Position numbers and translations under genes: made by a program
Notes under the pieces: model-generated
Databases searched by the model: none
Told to the model about the DNA's origin: nothing
What the model saw: the letters and a program-made list of their open reading frames with translations, nothing else
In this document: piece by piece, positions 7,036-18,500 of the stretch
Layout of the letters: every line of letters begins with the position of its first letter
Numbering within the stretch: position 1 is the stretch's first letter
From: Lysobacterales bacterium
GTDB taxonomy: Bacteria > Pseudomonadota > Gammaproteobacteria > Xanthomonadales > SZUA-5
Direction of reading: 5' to 3'
Length of the DNA stretch: 64,000 nt
NCBI GenBank assembly: GCA_022841325.1
Contig: JALHRS010000009.1
Coordinates: 48,507 to 112,506, forward strand

Positions 7036-8511
7036 CTACTCCGCCTTCTCCAGCGCCTTGCACAGGGTCTTCAGGATCTGGATGCGGGCGTAGGGCTTGT
7101 CGTTGGCGGGGATCAGGTGCCAGGGTGCGATGCTGGTGCCGCAGCGCTCGACCATGTCGCACACGGCGTGTTCGTAGTCGCTCCACTTGTCGCGGTTGCG
7201 CCAGTCGTCTTCAGTGATCTTGAAGTTCTTGAAGGGGGTGTCGCGACGCTCGTTGAAGCGCTTGAGCTGTTCTTCGGCGGTGATCGCCAGCCAGAACTTC
7301 ACCACCACGGCGCCGTTGTCGACCAGTTGCTCCTCGAAGGCATTGATCTCGTGATAGGCGCGCATCCAGTCGGCCTCGCTGCAATAGCCTTCCACTCTTT
7401 CGACCAGCACCCGGCCATACCAGGAACGGTCGAAGATCGTGACCCGGCCCTTGAGCGGCAGGTGTCGCCAGAAGCGCCACAGATAGGGTTGTGCGCGCTC
7501 TTCCTCGGTGGGTGCGGCAATCGGGATCACCTGATAGTGGCGGGCGTCGAGCGCGCCGGTGATGCGGCGGATGCTGCTGCCCTTGCCGGCGGCGTCTGAA
7601 CCCTCGAAGACGATGATCAGCGAGCGCTCGCGAAAACCCTTGGCGCGGGTCAGCAGATTCAAACGACCCTGATATTTTTCCAGCTGTCGCCGGTATTCCT
7701 TCTTCGCCAGCGCCTGGTGATAGTCGAGCGCATTCAGCACATTGCGCTCATCCAGGGCGATCGCCGGCGCTGCCGGCGAGGGCACACAGCGCACCGGCGG
7801 ATTCTGCAGACGATCGCTCAGGGCCTGCAGCAGATGGTTGCCCACGGTCAGCGCCCGGTAGTTGGGGTCGGCGCCCTCGACGATGACCCAGGGTGCCTCG
7901 CCGGTGCTGGTTTCACGCAGGACCTGCTCGGAGACCTTGCGAAAACGGTCGTAGTGCTTGAAGTGATCCCAGTCGGTGGGCGTCACCCGCCAGCGCGTGG
8001 CCGGATCTTCGCTGAGCGCCGTCAGACGCTGCTGCTGGGCGGGTTTCGACAGATGGAACCAGTACTTGAGCACCAGCGCGCCCTCGGCCACCAGCATCCG
8101 TTCGAAGTGGCGGATCTCGTCGACCTGGGTCTGCAATTCGCTGGCGCGGCTATGGCCCATGACCCGATCCAGAATCGGCTGGGTGTACCAGGATCCGAAC
8201 AGCACGCCGATGCGACCCTTGGGTGGCAGCGCCCGCCAGAACCGCCACATCGGCGGCCGTTGCGCCTCCTCATCGGTGGGCGCACCAAAGGCGCGGGTGA
8301 GGATATGGCGCGGATCCATCCACTCATTGAGCAGATTGACGGTCTCGCCCTTGCCGGCACCATCGACGCCACCGATCAGGATCACCACCGGAAAACCGGC
8401 ATCGGCCAGTACTCGGTATTGGGCCTCCAGCAGGGCTTCGCGGAGGATCGGCTCCTGTTTGCGGTACTCGCTCTTGCTGACCCGATGACCGACTTCGGCG
8501 GCTTCGAACAT
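7036..8511 (-). CDS. Polyphosphate:AMP phosphotransferase, two-domain (class II) PPK2
   Basis: 491 residues made of two PPK2 domains. The N-terminal domain has Walker A GGVDGAGKGE (about 47-56) and the WRFWRALPPKGRIGV lid region. The C-terminal domain has EGSDAAGKGSS (about 305-315), WRFWRHLPLKGRV and FDRSWYGRVLVERVEG. Tandem-domain PPK2s of this length are the class II polyphosphate:AMP phosphotransferases (Pap), which make ADP from AMP and polyphosphate in the cytosol. In this class the C-terminal domain is usually the active one; here both Walker A motifs are intact. The ATG at 8511 fits the family N-terminus (MFEAAEVGHRVSKSEY). It stands alone, convergent with zapE. Confidence 0.92.
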   Translation of the reverse strand: MFEAAEVGHRVSKSEYRKQEPILREALLEAQYRVLADAGFPVVILIGGVDGAGKGETVNLLNEWMDPRHILTRAFGAPTDEEAQRPPMWRFWRALPPKGRIGVLFGSWYTQPILDRVMGHSRASELQTQVDEIRHFERMLVAEGALVLKYWFHLSKPAQQQRLTALSEDPATRWRVTPTDWDHFKHYDRFRKVSEQVLRETSTGEAPWVIVEGADPNYRALTVGNHLLQALSDRLQNPPVRCVPSPAAPAIALDERNVLNALDYHQALAKKEYRRQLEKYQGRLNLLTRAKGFRERSLIIVFEGSDAAGKGSSIRRITGALDARHYQVIPIAAPTEEERAQPYLWRFWRHLPLKGRVTIFDRSWYGRVLVERVEGYCSEADWMRAYHEINAFEEQLVDNGAVVVKFWLAITAEEQLKRFNERRDTPFKNFKITEDDWRNRDKWSDYEHAVCDMVERCGTSIAPWHLIPANDKPYARIQILKTLCKALEKAE

Positions 8512-8861
8512 GACCGTGCTCCCGCAGTGGCTGTGGTGACAAGGTTATCCGCTTCGCGGGGCGGCGGTTTGATCCTGGTGGCGAGTTTCAAGCAGGTCCC
8601 GGTCGATCAGTCCAGCGGCCAGCGCTGAACCTTCCTGCTCAACGATTTTCTGCGCGAACGCAGGCCACTCGCATCACCGGGCTGCGGCGCACGCCGGAGC
8701 CGGGCAAGACCGGCTGAAGTTGCTCGTGACGAGGCGCCGTTCGTCGGAAAATGCGGCAATTGTTCAACAAGCTGCATCCATTGGTGACACTCTTGACGTA
8801 GGGGGAACTGGATGCGCACCGGCGCATTCAACATTCACTCTGGTGCCTGGAGTAAACCGAT
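8512..8861. other. 350-bp intergenic region without a recognisable gene
   Basis: It lies between the divergently transcribed ppk2 and DUF4331 genes and must hold both promoters. I see no convincing ORF, hairpin with U-tract or member of the repeat families found elsewhere in the window. Confidence 0.6.
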
Positions 8862-10295
8862 ATGCGTGCCTTGTTACCGCTGACCCTGTTCCTGTTCGCC
8901 GGCGCCGTCACGGCAGCCGACCATCGCGATGCGCCGTTGGCAACGGCCGACCCCAGCGCGGACATCAATGACATCTATGCCTTCATGAACCCGAATGACC
9001 CCAACGAGGTCATTCTGGTCAATACCGTGGTCCCCTTTGCCAACTACAACTCACGCTTCTCGGATGCCGTCGAGTACCGCTTCAATATCGACAACGGGGC
9101 TGCGCAGCTGCGGATCAGCTGCCGCTTCACCGATCAGAGCAACCGCGTGTCCTGCACCGGCCCCAACGGCCTGGCCGCCAGCGGCGGCATCGAACGTACG
9201 GTCATCGGCAGCGGCATGCGGGTATGGGCCGGACTGCGTGACGACCCCTTCTTCTTCGATGGCCCGGCCTTCAATCGCACCCGGGCGACACTGGCACCGG
9301 CCTTCACCAATCCCGGTGTCAATTCCTTCACCGGAAACACCCTGGCGCTGGTACTGGCGGTGGATCGCTCGCGCCTCAACAACGGCGGGACCAATCCGGT
9401 GCTGAAGGTCTGGGGCGCCACGCAGCGGCTGGGTGAGACCGGTATCAGTCCGGGCTTCACCGGGCTCTGGTACGACGCCAGCAAGCCCGGTTTCGGCGCC
9501 CACATCGAGGTGCTGGCACCGGCTGCACCCGGCGGTCCGGATCGGGTGGCTTTTGCCTGGTATGTCTACAACGATTTCGGCCAGCAGCGCTGGATCGTCG
9601 GTGAGGGCAGCATTGCCGGCGACACCGCGACCATCGCCAATGCCGTGTTCACCAGCGGCGGGCTGTTTCCCCCCAATTTCAATTCGGCCCAGGTCCAGAC
9701 CAAGCCCTTCGGGACCGTCAGCTTCCGCGCCAACAACTGCAACTCGGCGGTGCTGACCTATGTCAGCGGCGATGCTGAATTCGGCAATCGTCAGGGCCAG
9801 ATCGCGCTCACCCGCCTGACCCAGATCAAGGACCAGCCGTGCACCTTCTTCAGTGCCGGCCAGGTCGATCGCATGGGTCGGCCGGGCATCAACACGGTGC
9901 TGATCAATGTGCTGCCCGGAACCGGAACAGCGCTCAAGGACGCCTACAATCGCGCGCCGGATCCGGCTACCTGGGCGGCGCAGTTCCAGAGCGAGATGCA
10001 GAGCAATCTGGCGGCGCTGGACACGCTGGATGGCGTCACCGGCAATGCGCTGCTGCCGGCGGCCACGCTGGCCAGCGTGCTGGTCGACGACCGCCTGCTG
10101 ATCGACACCTCGAAAGCCAACTGCAATGCCTATCTGGCGGTCGAACTGGGGCTGTCCGACTGCGGTGGTCGGACGCTGGCGCGCGACATCATCGACGACT
10201 CGCTGGGCGCCATCGTCGGCCCGGGCGTCAGTGACAATGTCGCCAACGACAGCATCTTCCTCAGCGACTTCCCCTTCCTCGGGCGGCCGCTGTAA
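8862..10295 (+). CDS. DUF4331 secreted protein interrupted by an inserted beta-type module
   Basis: 477 residues with a signal peptide (MRALLPLTLFLFAGAVTAAD). The start of the mature protein (DHRDAPLATADPSADINDIYAF) is the hallmark of DUF4331, a secreted family of unknown function. The DUF4331 C-terminal half is also recognisable (QVDRMGRPGINTVLI, DAYNRAPDPATWAAQF, DDRLLIDTS...). Between the halves, about residues 195-327 are a separate module: GLWYDASKPGFGAHIEVL, an aromatic-rich core (FAWYVYNDFGQQRWIVGEG), a two-cysteine end (NNCNSAVLTY ... RLTQIKDQPC). A similar module ends the paralogous secreted proteins at 53232-56904. The ATG at 8862 gives a clean signal peptide. Confidence 0.85.
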   Translation: MRALLPLTLFLFAGAVTAADHRDAPLATADPSADINDIYAFMNPNDPNEVILVNTVVPFANYNSRFSDAVEYRFNIDNGAAQLRISCRFTDQSNRVSCTGPNGLAASGGIERTVIGSGMRVWAGLRDDPFFFDGPAFNRTRATLAPAFTNPGVNSFTGNTLALVLAVDRSRLNNGGTNPVLKVWGATQRLGETGISPGFTGLWYDASKPGFGAHIEVLAPAAPGGPDRVAFAWYVYNDFGQQRWIVGEGSIAGDTATIANAVFTSGGLFPPNFNSAQVQTKPFGTVSFRANNCNSAVLTYVSGDAEFGNRQGQIALTRLTQIKDQPCTFFSAGQVDRMGRPGINTVLINVLPGTGTALKDAYNRAPDPATWAAQFQSEMQSNLAALDTLDGVTGNALLPAATLASVLVDDRLLIDTSKANCNAYLAVELGLSDCGGRTLARDIIDDSLGAIVGPGVSDNVANDSIFLSDFPFLGRPL

Positions 10296-10306
10296 CACCC
10301 GCCACT

Positions 10307-10334
10307 CAGCGGTGCCACCGTGGTGGCACCGCTG
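10307..10334. terminator. Strong hairpin between DUF4331 and TPR genes
   Basis: Arms CAGCGGTGCCACC (10307-10319) and GGTGGCACCGCTG (10322-10334) are perfectly complementary with a 2-nt loop. There is no T-run, so it may be an attenuator or processing hairpin rather than a classical intrinsic terminator. It starts 12 bp after the DUF4331 stop. Confidence 0.55.
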
Positions 10335-10372
10335 ACGGCATCGACCCATTCCGACCCGGATCGAAAGAACCC

Positions 10373-11602
10373 ATGAACCGCATCTATCTCGCCCTGGCGC
10401 TGGTAGCGGCGCTCGGTGCCTGTGCACACGCACCCACGCCGGACCAGGCCATCGAAACCGACCCGATCGCGAACTCCGGTGGCTACCCGCTGTCCGTGCA
10501 ACAGCGCGCGACCACCAGCGCAGACATCTACCTCGGCAATCTGCAAGCGCGCATCGAAGTGCTCGACCAGCAACTGGCCAGCACAGCCTCCGCCACCGTG
10601 CAGGCGCAGCTGGCGGCAGCGCTGCTGCTGCGCTTTCGCATACTGGGCCAGCTGGCCGATGGTGAGCGCGGTCTGGCCCTGGCCACGAGCGCCAGCCAGC
10701 TGGATCCCGAACTGGCCGATGCCCAGCTGATCCTGGCCTCGGCGCTGTCCACCTTTCACCGCTTCGACGACGCCATGGCAGCGCTGGAGCGAGCCGGCCT
10801 GGCCGGCGCCGATGCAGCGCGCCTGGCCACCACCCGGCGCGATTTGCTGATGGCCCAGGGCCGATATCAGGAGCTCGCCGAGGACTTTGCCCGTTCCGCC
10901 GAGCCGGTGGCTGACTTCTACGAACTGGCTCACCGCGCCGATCTGCGCCTGCTGCAGGGCGATCCGGCGGGCGCCAGCCAGTGGTATCGCGCGGCCCAGG
11001 ACCTGTATCAGGATGTCGATCCGCTGCCGCTGGCCTGGCTCTACGTACAGCAGGGGATCGCCCTGCTTCGGCACGACCAGATCGCCCCGGCGCGGGAGTT
11101 CTTTGCCGCTGCCCATGCGCGGCTGCCGCAGTACGCGCTGGCCACCGAGCATCTGGCCGAATGCGAGTTCCTGCTCGGCCGCCTCGATCGGGCCCGCGAG
11201 CTCTATGCCGCCGTGATCGGGCAGACCGACAATCCCGAGTATCGGGCGGCATTGGCGCGGCTCGAAGAAGCCGCCGGCCATCCTGACCGGGCCCAGGCCG
11301 AACGCGAGCTGGCCAGCCGCGGCTACCGGGATTTGCTGCAGCGCCATTGGGCGGCTTACGCCCAGCACGCAGCGGAATATTTCCTCGATATCGGTGATGT
11401 CGACAGCGCCTGGACGCTGGCGCAGGAGAATCTGCGACTCAGGGCCGATCTCGGTAGCCTGATTCTGTATGCGCAGGCTGCGGAGCAATCCGGGCAACCT
11501 CGGCAAGCTTGCACAGCGCTTGCCCGCATTCGAGGCACTGGCCTGCAGGTTCCTGAGCTTGACCAGCTCACGCCCTTGCAGAGTACGTGCGCGATCCGGT
11601 GA
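10373..11602 (+). CDS. TPR-repeat lipoprotein
   Basis: 409 residues. The signal peptide carries lipobox LGAC (Cys17), then a short acidic linker and a helical array of tetratricopeptide-like repeats from about residue 55 to the end (for example YELAHRADLRLLQGDPAGASQWY, ATEHLAECEFLLGRLDRARELY, QHAAEYFLDIGDVDSAWTL). Such proteins sit on the periplasmic side of the envelope and act as scaffolds. It follows the DUF4331 gene on the same strand after 77 bp and a hairpin, so the two may form one unit: a secreted DUF4331 protein with a membrane-anchored partner. No specific function is recognisable. Confidence 0.8.
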   Translation: MNRIYLALALVAALGACAHAPTPDQAIETDPIANSGGYPLSVQQRATTSADIYLGNLQARIEVLDQQLASTASATVQAQLAAALLLRFRILGQLADGERGLALATSASQLDPELADAQLILASALSTFHRFDDAMAALERAGLAGADAARLATTRRDLLMAQGRYQELAEDFARSAEPVADFYELAHRADLRLLQGDPAGASQWYRAAQDLYQDVDPLPLAWLYVQQGIALLRHDQIAPAREFFAAAHARLPQYALATEHLAECEFLLGRLDRARELYAAVIGQTDNPEYRAALARLEEAAGHPDRAQAERELASRGYRDLLQRHWAAYAQHAAEYFLDIGDVDSAWTLAQENLRLRADLGSLILYAQAAEQSGQPRQACTALARIRGTGLQVPELDQLTPLQSTCAIR

Positions 11603-11938
11603 TCCGGATGGTCAGCGACGAGACCAAGCCGGGCAGCAGGTCGGGCCAGTGGCGAAGTATCTGGCCATTCGCTGAGAAGTCACGGAAGCGCCAGAACTGA
11701 CAGAGACGCAACTGCGCTCGATGCGACGCAGCCACCCGCAAAGCGCACATTTGTGTGAAGTCGCAGGGCGCCACGCAGGGGAACAATCGCTACTCCGTTA
11801 CTATCTAAGGTCACCAGCTGGAAAGAAGACCAAGCATCCAAACCGGACCGTGCCGAGCTGTCCTCCACGAACATTCGTGGTTGAGTTGCTTGACGTCGTG
11901 AAGAACGGCGCTGGCATCCTTTGCACCCGAGGCGGGCC
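11603..11938. other. 336-bp intergenic region without a recognisable gene
   Basis: It separates the TPR lipoprotein gene from the first hybrid kinase. I see no convincing ORF or repeat; it marks the left border of the signalling island and presumably holds the promoter for the kinase at 11939. Confidence 0.55.
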
Positions 11939-13714
11939 GTGAGCGATTCCGATCCGCTGGGTCGCGCGTCTCCAGGCGCTCACCGCGAATGGTCGGAGCA
12001 GTTGCGCGGCCGCTTTCTGGGCATCGGCATGGTGGCCGTGGGGCTGGCTTGCCTGGTGTTCGCGATAGCGCGCTATGGCACCACCATAAGCACCGGTTCC
12101 GCAACCCCCTGGCTGTTCAATGCGCTGGGCATGGTCTCGATGCTGGTGCTGTACGTTTGGTACCGGCGCGCGCCATCACGGCGCAGTCGTATTGCCGTCC
12201 ACGCGACCGCCGCAGTGGCGACGCTGGTGCTGGTGGTGCCGGTCGCCTATGGAATGCCGTCCACAGTCTGGTGGCTGAGTCTGGTCGGATTTGCGATGGC
12301 GCTGATGAGCCGAAGGCTCGAGGCCTACATCTGGACGTCCGCGATCATGCTGCTGATCCTGGCCGTTCCACTGATCGAAGATTGGCTGCGGGTTGACGAT
12401 GCGGCGGGAGAGCGTCTGCCAGAAATGCTGATGGCGCGCGTGGTGTTCGCCCTGATCCTGTTTGGAATCGCCTTTGCCTTTCGTCGCGAGATCGAGCAGA
12501 GAACGGCCCTGTTGCTGCGGCTGACGAGCGACCTGAAAGCCGCGAACTCGGCCAAGGACCGTTTCATCGCCCATATGAGCCACGAGTTGCGGACGCCCTT
12601 GCATGGTCTGCTCGGCGCCACCGAGCAACTGCTGGATGACGCCGCTGATGCGCGGCAGCGCGAGCGCCTGTCGGCGGTGCGCAAGTCCGGGCACCGCCTG
12701 TTACTGTTGGTGAATGATCTGATCGACGTCAGCAGCGGCAGCGCAAAGGCTGCTGCAGAGCCTGCGCATCGATTCAATATTTGCGAAGCGACCGAGGACA
12801 CCCTTGAAACCCTGGCAGGAATGGCCGAAACGAAGGGCCTGGAACTCCAATTCAAGGCATCCCCGCAATTGAATCCCTGGCGCAAGGGCCCGGAACAAGG
12901 CTTGCGCCAAATGCTGCTCCACCTGGTGTCCAATGCCGTCAAGTTCACTTCGGCGGGGACGGTGACGGTGACCCTGGAGCCCGTCGTCGATTTTCCTGAC
13001 GATGTCCTCTTGCGCGTGAAGGACACCGGGCCTGGGATCACAGATGCGGTGTTGCAGCAGATTGGACGCGCCTTTGTGGTCGAAAACACGGCTGCCAATC
13101 GCGACCATCAGGGCGCTGGATTGGGTCTGGCCCTGGTGACTCGATGGCTGCGGGAGTTGGGCGGCGAGATCCGCTTTTCACGACAACTCCCGCAGGGAAC
13201 GGTGGTGGAGGTATGCCTGCCTCTGCCGTGCGTGGATGGCGAGACATCGGACGCCGCTGCGGCAGGATTGGAGGCTGCAAACTCCGACGATGCCAATGCT
13301 GCGATCCCTGCCGGTGAAGAGCGTCGACGCATCTTGGTCTGCGAAGACGATCCCGTAGGCCGTGACCTGATCGAGGCCACCGTGATCGCGCTCGGATATT
13401 TTTGTGTGGCCATCAGCGATGGCGCGTCGGCGCTGGATCGAACTGCCGAGGAGCACTTCGATCTGGTCATCACCGACATCGAGATGCCTCGCGTGGACGG
13501 CTATATGCTGCTCGACCGGCTCCGTGACCTGGAGCGCCAGCACGGCAGCAAGCGGGTGCCCATCATTGCCATCACCGCCCACGCCGATGCAGCCGACCGC
13601 GATCGATTCCTGCAGCGCGGCTTTGACGAATACCTGGCCAAGCCCTTCAAAATGCGCGAATTGGGCGAGCTGCTGGCAGCTCTGCTGCCTCAATCTGCCG
13701 CCAATCGTGATTGA
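11939..13714 (+). CDS. Hybrid histidine kinase (membrane sensor - HisKA - HATPase - REC)
   Basis: 591 residues from a GTG start with GAGG 6 nt upstream; a longer TTG start at 11921 lacks that support. About six hydrophobic segments fill residues 25-185 without an evident ligand-binding domain. The H box [12 protein letters not shown] has phospho-His215; the N box [10 protein letters not shown] and the G boxes DTGPGI and GAGLGLALV follow. The C-terminal receiver ([10 protein letters not shown] ... [10 protein letters not shown] ... LAKPFK) has phospho-Asp513. It has no HPt domain, so output needs a separate HPt, and one is encoded at 20584. It converges on the next kinase gene with a 25-bp overlap of the coding ends. 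Confidence 0.9.
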   Translation: MSDSDPLGRASPGAHREWSEQLRGRFLGIGMVAVGLACLVFAIARYGTTISTGSATPWLFNALGMVSMLVLYVWYRRAPSRRSRIAVHATAAVATLVLVVPVAYGMPSTVWWLSLVGFAMALMSRRLEAYIWTSAIMLLILAVPLIEDWLRVDDAAGERLPEMLMARVVFALILFGIAFAFRREIEQRTALLLRLTSDLKAANSAKDRFIAHMSHELRTPLHGLLGATEQLLDDAADARQRERLSAVRKSGHRLLLLVNDLIDVSSGSAKAAAEPAHRFNICEATEDTLETLAGMAETKGLELQFKASPQLNPWRKGPEQGLRQMLLHLVSNAVKFTSAGTVTVTLEPVVDFPDDVLLRVKDTGPGITDAVLQQIGRAFVVENTAANRDHQGAGLGLALVTRWLRELGGEIRFSRQLPQGTVVEVCLPLPCVDGETSDAAAAGLEAANSDDANAAIPAGEERRRILVCEDDPVGRDLIEATVIALGYFCVAISDGASALDRTAEEHFDLVITDIEMPRVDGYMLLDRLRDLERQHGSKRVPIIAITAHADAADRDRFLQRGFDEYLAKPFKMRELGELLAALLPQSAANRD

Positions 13715-15597
13715 TCGGTCAGACGGCTTTTCGGCACTCGTCGAAGCCCCGGCAGCACGGCCTCCAGTTTGCTCGCCAGTTGCTGCATCAGCACCGGCTT
13801 GCTGAGGAAGTCGGACATGCCGGCGTCGATGCAGCGTTGGCGTTCACTGTCCAGTGAATGCGCAGTCAGGGCGATGATCGGCACTGCCTGGCGACCTTCC
13901 CGCCGTTCCTGCTCGCGGATACCTGTTGCCGCCGAATAGCCGTCCATGATCGGCATCTGGCAGTCCATCAGGATCAGATCGGCTTCGCGAAAGCGATCAA
14001 GCGCCCCGCGACCGTCATCAGCGAGCATGACCTCGAAGTCTCCGATCAACTCCAGCATGGCCTTCACCAAGATCGCATTGGTGTCGTTGTCTTCGACCAG
14101 CAGTATGCTGAGCGGGCCGCTGTCGGCCGCCAGTCGGTAGGCCAGCAGGCGCGAGCCCTCACCGGGCTGCCCGGCAAGATCGGGCGCCGGGTCAAGGTCC
14201 AGGTCCAGGTCAACGATGAAGTGGCTGCCCTTGTCATTGCTGTCAAAGCTGATGCTGCCGCCCATGCTGGTCACCAGTTGCCGGCAGATCGCCAGGCCCA
14301 GTCCGGTGCCGCCGAAGCGCCTCGACATCGAATCATCCGCCTGGGAGAAGGGTGCGAACAGATTCGACGAGGCCTCGGGCGGAATGCCGATCCCGGTATC
14401 CTGAACATGAAAGCGCAGTCTCAAGCGCTTGCCCTGATCGGGCAGGCGTCGCTCGAGGTGTATGTCAATGACGCCGCGCTCGGTGAACTTGACGGCGTTG
14501 CTGACCAGGTTGGAGAGGATCTGGCGCAGTCGGAAGGGATCGCCCATGACTCGTCTGGGGACGTCCGCATCAATATGGCAGTCGAGGCGCAATCCCTGCT
14601 GTTGCGCCGCCTGCGCATACAGTCTGGCCACGTCATTGACCAGTTGGTGCAGGTCGAAGCCGATCTGTTCCAGACGTAGCTGTCCTGCCTCGTTGCGGGA
14701 GAGATCCAGTACGTCGTTGAGCAGGCGCAGCAGACTCTCCCCGGCCTTGAACAGGGATTCCGCGCGCTCGCGCTGCAGCGGTGACAGTTCGCCCGCCAGC
14801 AACAGCTGGGTCAGGCCCAGAACGCCGGTCATCGGGGTTCGGATTTCATGGCTCATATTGGCCAGGAACTGGGACTTGGCCTGATTGGCCCGTTCGGCGG
14901 CTTCCGAGGCGCGGGCGCGATCCTCGGCCAGCTGGGCGTAGCCCAGGCGCATGCGGATGGAATCGCGGGTCATCGCCTCGAAGCGACGGGCGTTGAAAAC
15001 CACGATGTAGAAAAAGAACAGCGTGCCAGCGCCAGACACATACTCGCTGGGAATTCCGCTGCTGACCATGGTGTAGGCCATCGCCAGCAAGGGAGGTGCC
15101 GCCAAAGGCAGGTAGGCCTTGAAATACTGACCCAGGGAAAACATGCCACTGGCCGCCACGGCCGAGGCCAGCATGGCCACCAGAAATCGCCGCGGATCAT
15201 CCACTTCAGGCAGCAGATATGACGCTGGCACCGCCCAGATCAATCCCGCCGCGAAGGTGCCCAGCGTAAAGCGCCGGGCCCAGTAGCCGGGCTGGCGCGA
15301 AGCCCGGGCCTGGCGCCAGTAAAGACGTACCCACCGATAGCGCAAGGCGTACACGCTGTGGTGGAGCAGATACCAGCCGACCAGCACATGCGTGTCGGCC
15401 AAGTCGAACAGCGACAGCAGCACCACCGTAGACGCCACCACCGACATGGCGAAGGTAAACGGCGCCAGTCGGTGCAGGATGGCAATCTGCTCAGCGAAGA
15501 TCAGCTCTTCCAGGCTGCCGCCGGGGGCCTTCGACGCTTTGCTCGGGTCATGAGTCCTGACTTGCCCGTCGGTCACCTGGCTGGCGAGTTCGGTCAT
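13690..15597 (-). CDS. Hybrid histidine kinase (seven-TM-like sensor - HisKA - HATPase - REC)
   Basis: 635 residues. Residues 45-205 contain about six hydrophobic spans. A short linker leads to the H box [15 protein letters not shown] (His250), then [22 protein letters not shown] and [12 protein letters not shown]. The receiver has [12 protein letters not shown], the phospho-Asp545 in [12 protein letters not shown], and LSKPV. This is a class-I hybrid kinase of the BarA/LuxQ style without HPt. The ATG overlaps the stop of the upstream kinase (ATGA at 15594-15597), so the two leftward kinases are co-translated. Its last 25 bp overlap the convergent kinase gene. Confidence 0.9.
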   Translation of the reverse strand: MTELASQVTDGQVRTHDPSKASKAPGGSLEELIFAEQIAILHRLAPFTFAMSVVASTVVLLSLFDLADTHVLVGWYLLHHSVYALRYRWVRLYWRQARASRQPGYWARRFTLGTFAAGLIWAVPASYLLPEVDDPRRFLVAMLASAVAASGMFSLGQYFKAYLPLAAPPLLAMAYTMVSSGIPSEYVSGAGTLFFFYIVVFNARRFEAMTRDSIRMRLGYAQLAEDRARASEAAERANQAKSQFLANMSHEIRTPMTGVLGLTQLLLAGELSPLQRERAESLFKAGESLLRLLNDVLDLSRNEAGQLRLEQIGFDLHQLVNDVARLYAQAAQQQGLRLDCHIDADVPRRVMGDPFRLRQILSNLVSNAVKFTERGVIDIHLERRLPDQGKRLRLRFHVQDTGIGIPPEASSNLFAPFSQADDSMSRRFGGTGLGLAICRQLVTSMGGSISFDSNDKGSHFIVDLDLDLDPAPDLAGQPGEGSRLLAYRLAADSGPLSILLVEDNDTNAILVKAMLELIGDFEVMLADDGRGALDRFREADLILMDCQMPIMDGYSAATGIREQERREGRQAVPIIALTAHSLDSERQRCIDAGMSDFLSKPVLMQQLASKLEAVLPGLRRVPKSRLTDQSRLAAD

Positions 15598-18500
15598 GGT
15601 TTTACGAAGGCCATGCCAAGCGCTACCTGCGCACGTTCCAGCGCTTGTCGCAACTCCGTCAGGATCACCGGTTTGCTGACAAAATCATCCATGCCGGCGG
15701 CCAGGAAGCGCTCGCGACTCTCGCCCATCACGTGTGCCGTCAACGCAATGATGTAAGGACGGGTCTGCCCGGGACGAGTTTGCGCTCGAATTCGGCGCGC
15801 TGCCTCCATGCCGTCCATTTGCGGCATTTCGATATCCATGAGAACCACCGGGAAAAACTCGGATTGCAGCCTTTCCACGGCCAGCCTGCCGTTCTCGACC
15901 ATGGCCGAGCGCACGCCCAGCGCCTCCAGCTGGAGCACAGTGAGCCATTGATTCAATTCATTGTCCTCCACCACCAGGACCTGAGTGGTGCCGCGCGATG
16001 TGCCGAGTGTGGATGCCACTGCGCTGGGCAGCTGGGGTTCAAGCCGATGTTGCGGCGCGATCAGCAGCTCCCGCAGCGCCTTCTGCAGGCGATTGGGCGT
16101 CAAGGCCCGTGAAATGGGAATGACCCTGGCGCCCGCACCGTTCAGAAAGGGCTCCCTGGCGTCGTTCACGGCCACCAGGGCGATCACCGGCAAGGGCGTG
16201 CCCTGAACACCCTGCGGCCATCGATCCTGCTGCAGTTGGGCCAGCAGATCGCTTCCCGTAATCAGGGCGGCGTAGGGTACTTTCGTGGACTTCAGGCATT
16301 CCGCCAATCCTGCCGGCGCGACGATCTCCGCCGACGCCCCGCCTTGCTGCACTTGCCAGACCAGGGCGTCCTGCAGATGCGTCGAGCGCACCGAAACTGC
16401 CACCCGCTGGCCCGTCAGGCCAGAGGTTTCCCGAGTCACACTGGCCACGGGCGCCAGCGGCAAGCAGGCGCTGACCTCGAACACGCTGCCCACGCCCGGC
16501 GTGCTTTTCACCAGGATGCGACCACCCATCAGATCCATCAGGCGCTTGCAGATGGACAGGCCCAGTCCCGTGCCGCCGAACCTGCGGGTGGTGGAATCGT
16601 CGCCCTGCCGGAAGGGTTGGAACAACTGCCGGATCACCGCCGGCGCCATGCCGATTCCGGTGTCCTCGACGCGAACCCGGACCTCGACGCCCTGCCCGGA
16701 CAAGGTCATGGTCAGATCAATGCGCGCCACACCGTGGTCCGTGAACTTGCAGGCATTGTTGAGCAGGTTCAGTGCGATCTGCCGCCAGCGCGTCGGGTCG
16801 CCCAGCACGACGCGGGCGCTGCAGTCCGAGGCGGTCATCAACAGGCAGATGCCCTTGGCCTCGGCCTGTCCTGCGACCATTTCCAGTGCTGATTCCAGGC
16901 ATTCGTCGAGCCGGAACGGTACTTTTTCCAGTCGCAGCTCACCGGCCTCGATCCGGGAAAAATCGAGTACGTCATTGATCAGCACCAGCAACTGGTTGGC
17001 GCCCTGGTGGATGGCGCGCACATGCGCTCCCCGGGTGTCGTCGGTCTCCATGCCACTGAGCAGGCTGGCGTAGCCAACGACGGCGTTCAGCGGCGTGCGC
17101 AGCTCGTGGCTGACGCTGGCCAGAAAGGCGGACTTGGCCGCCGAGGCCCGTTCCGCCTGCCTCAGGGCATCGCGGAGTTTTTGCTCACTGTCGACCTGCT
17201 GGGTGATGTCCAGCGTGGCACCGACCATATGCCGTGTGCCCAGTGCCTCGTCTGCCAAGACCTTGCCGCTGACCCGCAACCAGCGAAAGCCGCCATCCGC
17301 TGCGCGTATGCGGTACTCGATGTTGTAGGGCGTGCCCGAACGGATGCTGCCCTGCCAGGCGTGCTCGACGCGGGCTTGGTCGTCCGGATGAATCATGGCT
17401 TCGACTGAACTCAGGGACGAAGGCTCGCAGCCGAAAATCTGCTGATCGCGATCGCCACCATGACGCTCGCCCGTGGCCAGATCCACCCGCCACAGATTCA
17501 GGCCGCCGGCGGCCGCGGCACGGCGCTGCCACTCACGCGACTGCGCCAGCGCATCCTGCATGACCTTTTCCTGGGTGATGTCCATGGTGATACCGGCCAA
17601 CAGCCGCCGTCGCCCGTGTCGATCGTGAATCCGCCCGCCTACCGATCGCAGCCAGCGCATTCGGCCATCGTCGAGCAGCGCACGGAACTGGCAGCGGAAA
17701 TCGCCACTCTCGCTGGCCATGGCCTCGGCAGCCGCCAGCTGATGCAGATGCTGATCGTCAGGATGAACCCTGACGGAGAGGCCTTCGGGTGTCGTCACCA
17801 CCTCACCGCTCGCCGCCGCCTCGGCGCCGGTCGGCGACCATTCCCAGGTGCTCATGTTGGCCGCCACCAGCGCTCGCCGCAAACGTTCGCGAGCGAAACG
17901 TACCCGCTCCTCAGCCTGGCGCCTGGCGGAGATGTCCAGCATGACCCCCGACATCGCCGGAATGTCACCGGCCTTGCCGGGCAGCTGGCGCCCTTGCGCA
18001 GAGATCCATTGTTCATGGCCGCCATGGGCGACCAGCCTGAATTCGCTCTCGAAGGGTCGATCTTCCCGTTGAACCCGTCTCAACTGCCGCAAGACCCGGA
18101 ATCGATCATCCGGGTGGATTCGCGGCAGGTCCTTGCCCTCGGCTTCTATACCTCCAGCCATCAGCCAGCGTGCGCCTCGTTCCCGGTTCCACTCCCAGAG
18201 CACGACATGTGTGGCTTGCTGTACCCGCTCCAGCTGCGACAGTGAGCGTTCGAGAGCCGCCCGGGCGACGCGCTCACTGGTCACGTCGCGGCTGACGCCA
18301 ATCAGGTGCGCCGGGCGACCTTGCGCGTCCTGCTCGCATCGGGCATGACAGCGCAGCCACAGCACACGGCCATCCAGGCGCCGTACCCTGAACTCCAGAC
18401 TGAGCGTCTTCGAACTCTGCAGGAAGGCCGCACTACTGAGTTGCGCAGCGATCTCGCGGTCCTCGGGCCATACCGATTCCTCGAATTGCGCCCGAGTGGT

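Noticed and set aside
5781..7217. 478-codon plus-strand frame running through zapE and the heptamer array
   Set aside because: It is out of frame with zapE for most of its length and reads through tandem repeats, giving a low-complexity WVVGCGL-type peptide.
9051..11252. Long minus-strand frame (733 codons) across the DUF4331 and TPR genes
   Set aside because: It spans two real plus-strand genes and their intergenic hairpin; Arg/Pro/Ala-rich composition is typical of antisense GC-rich frames.
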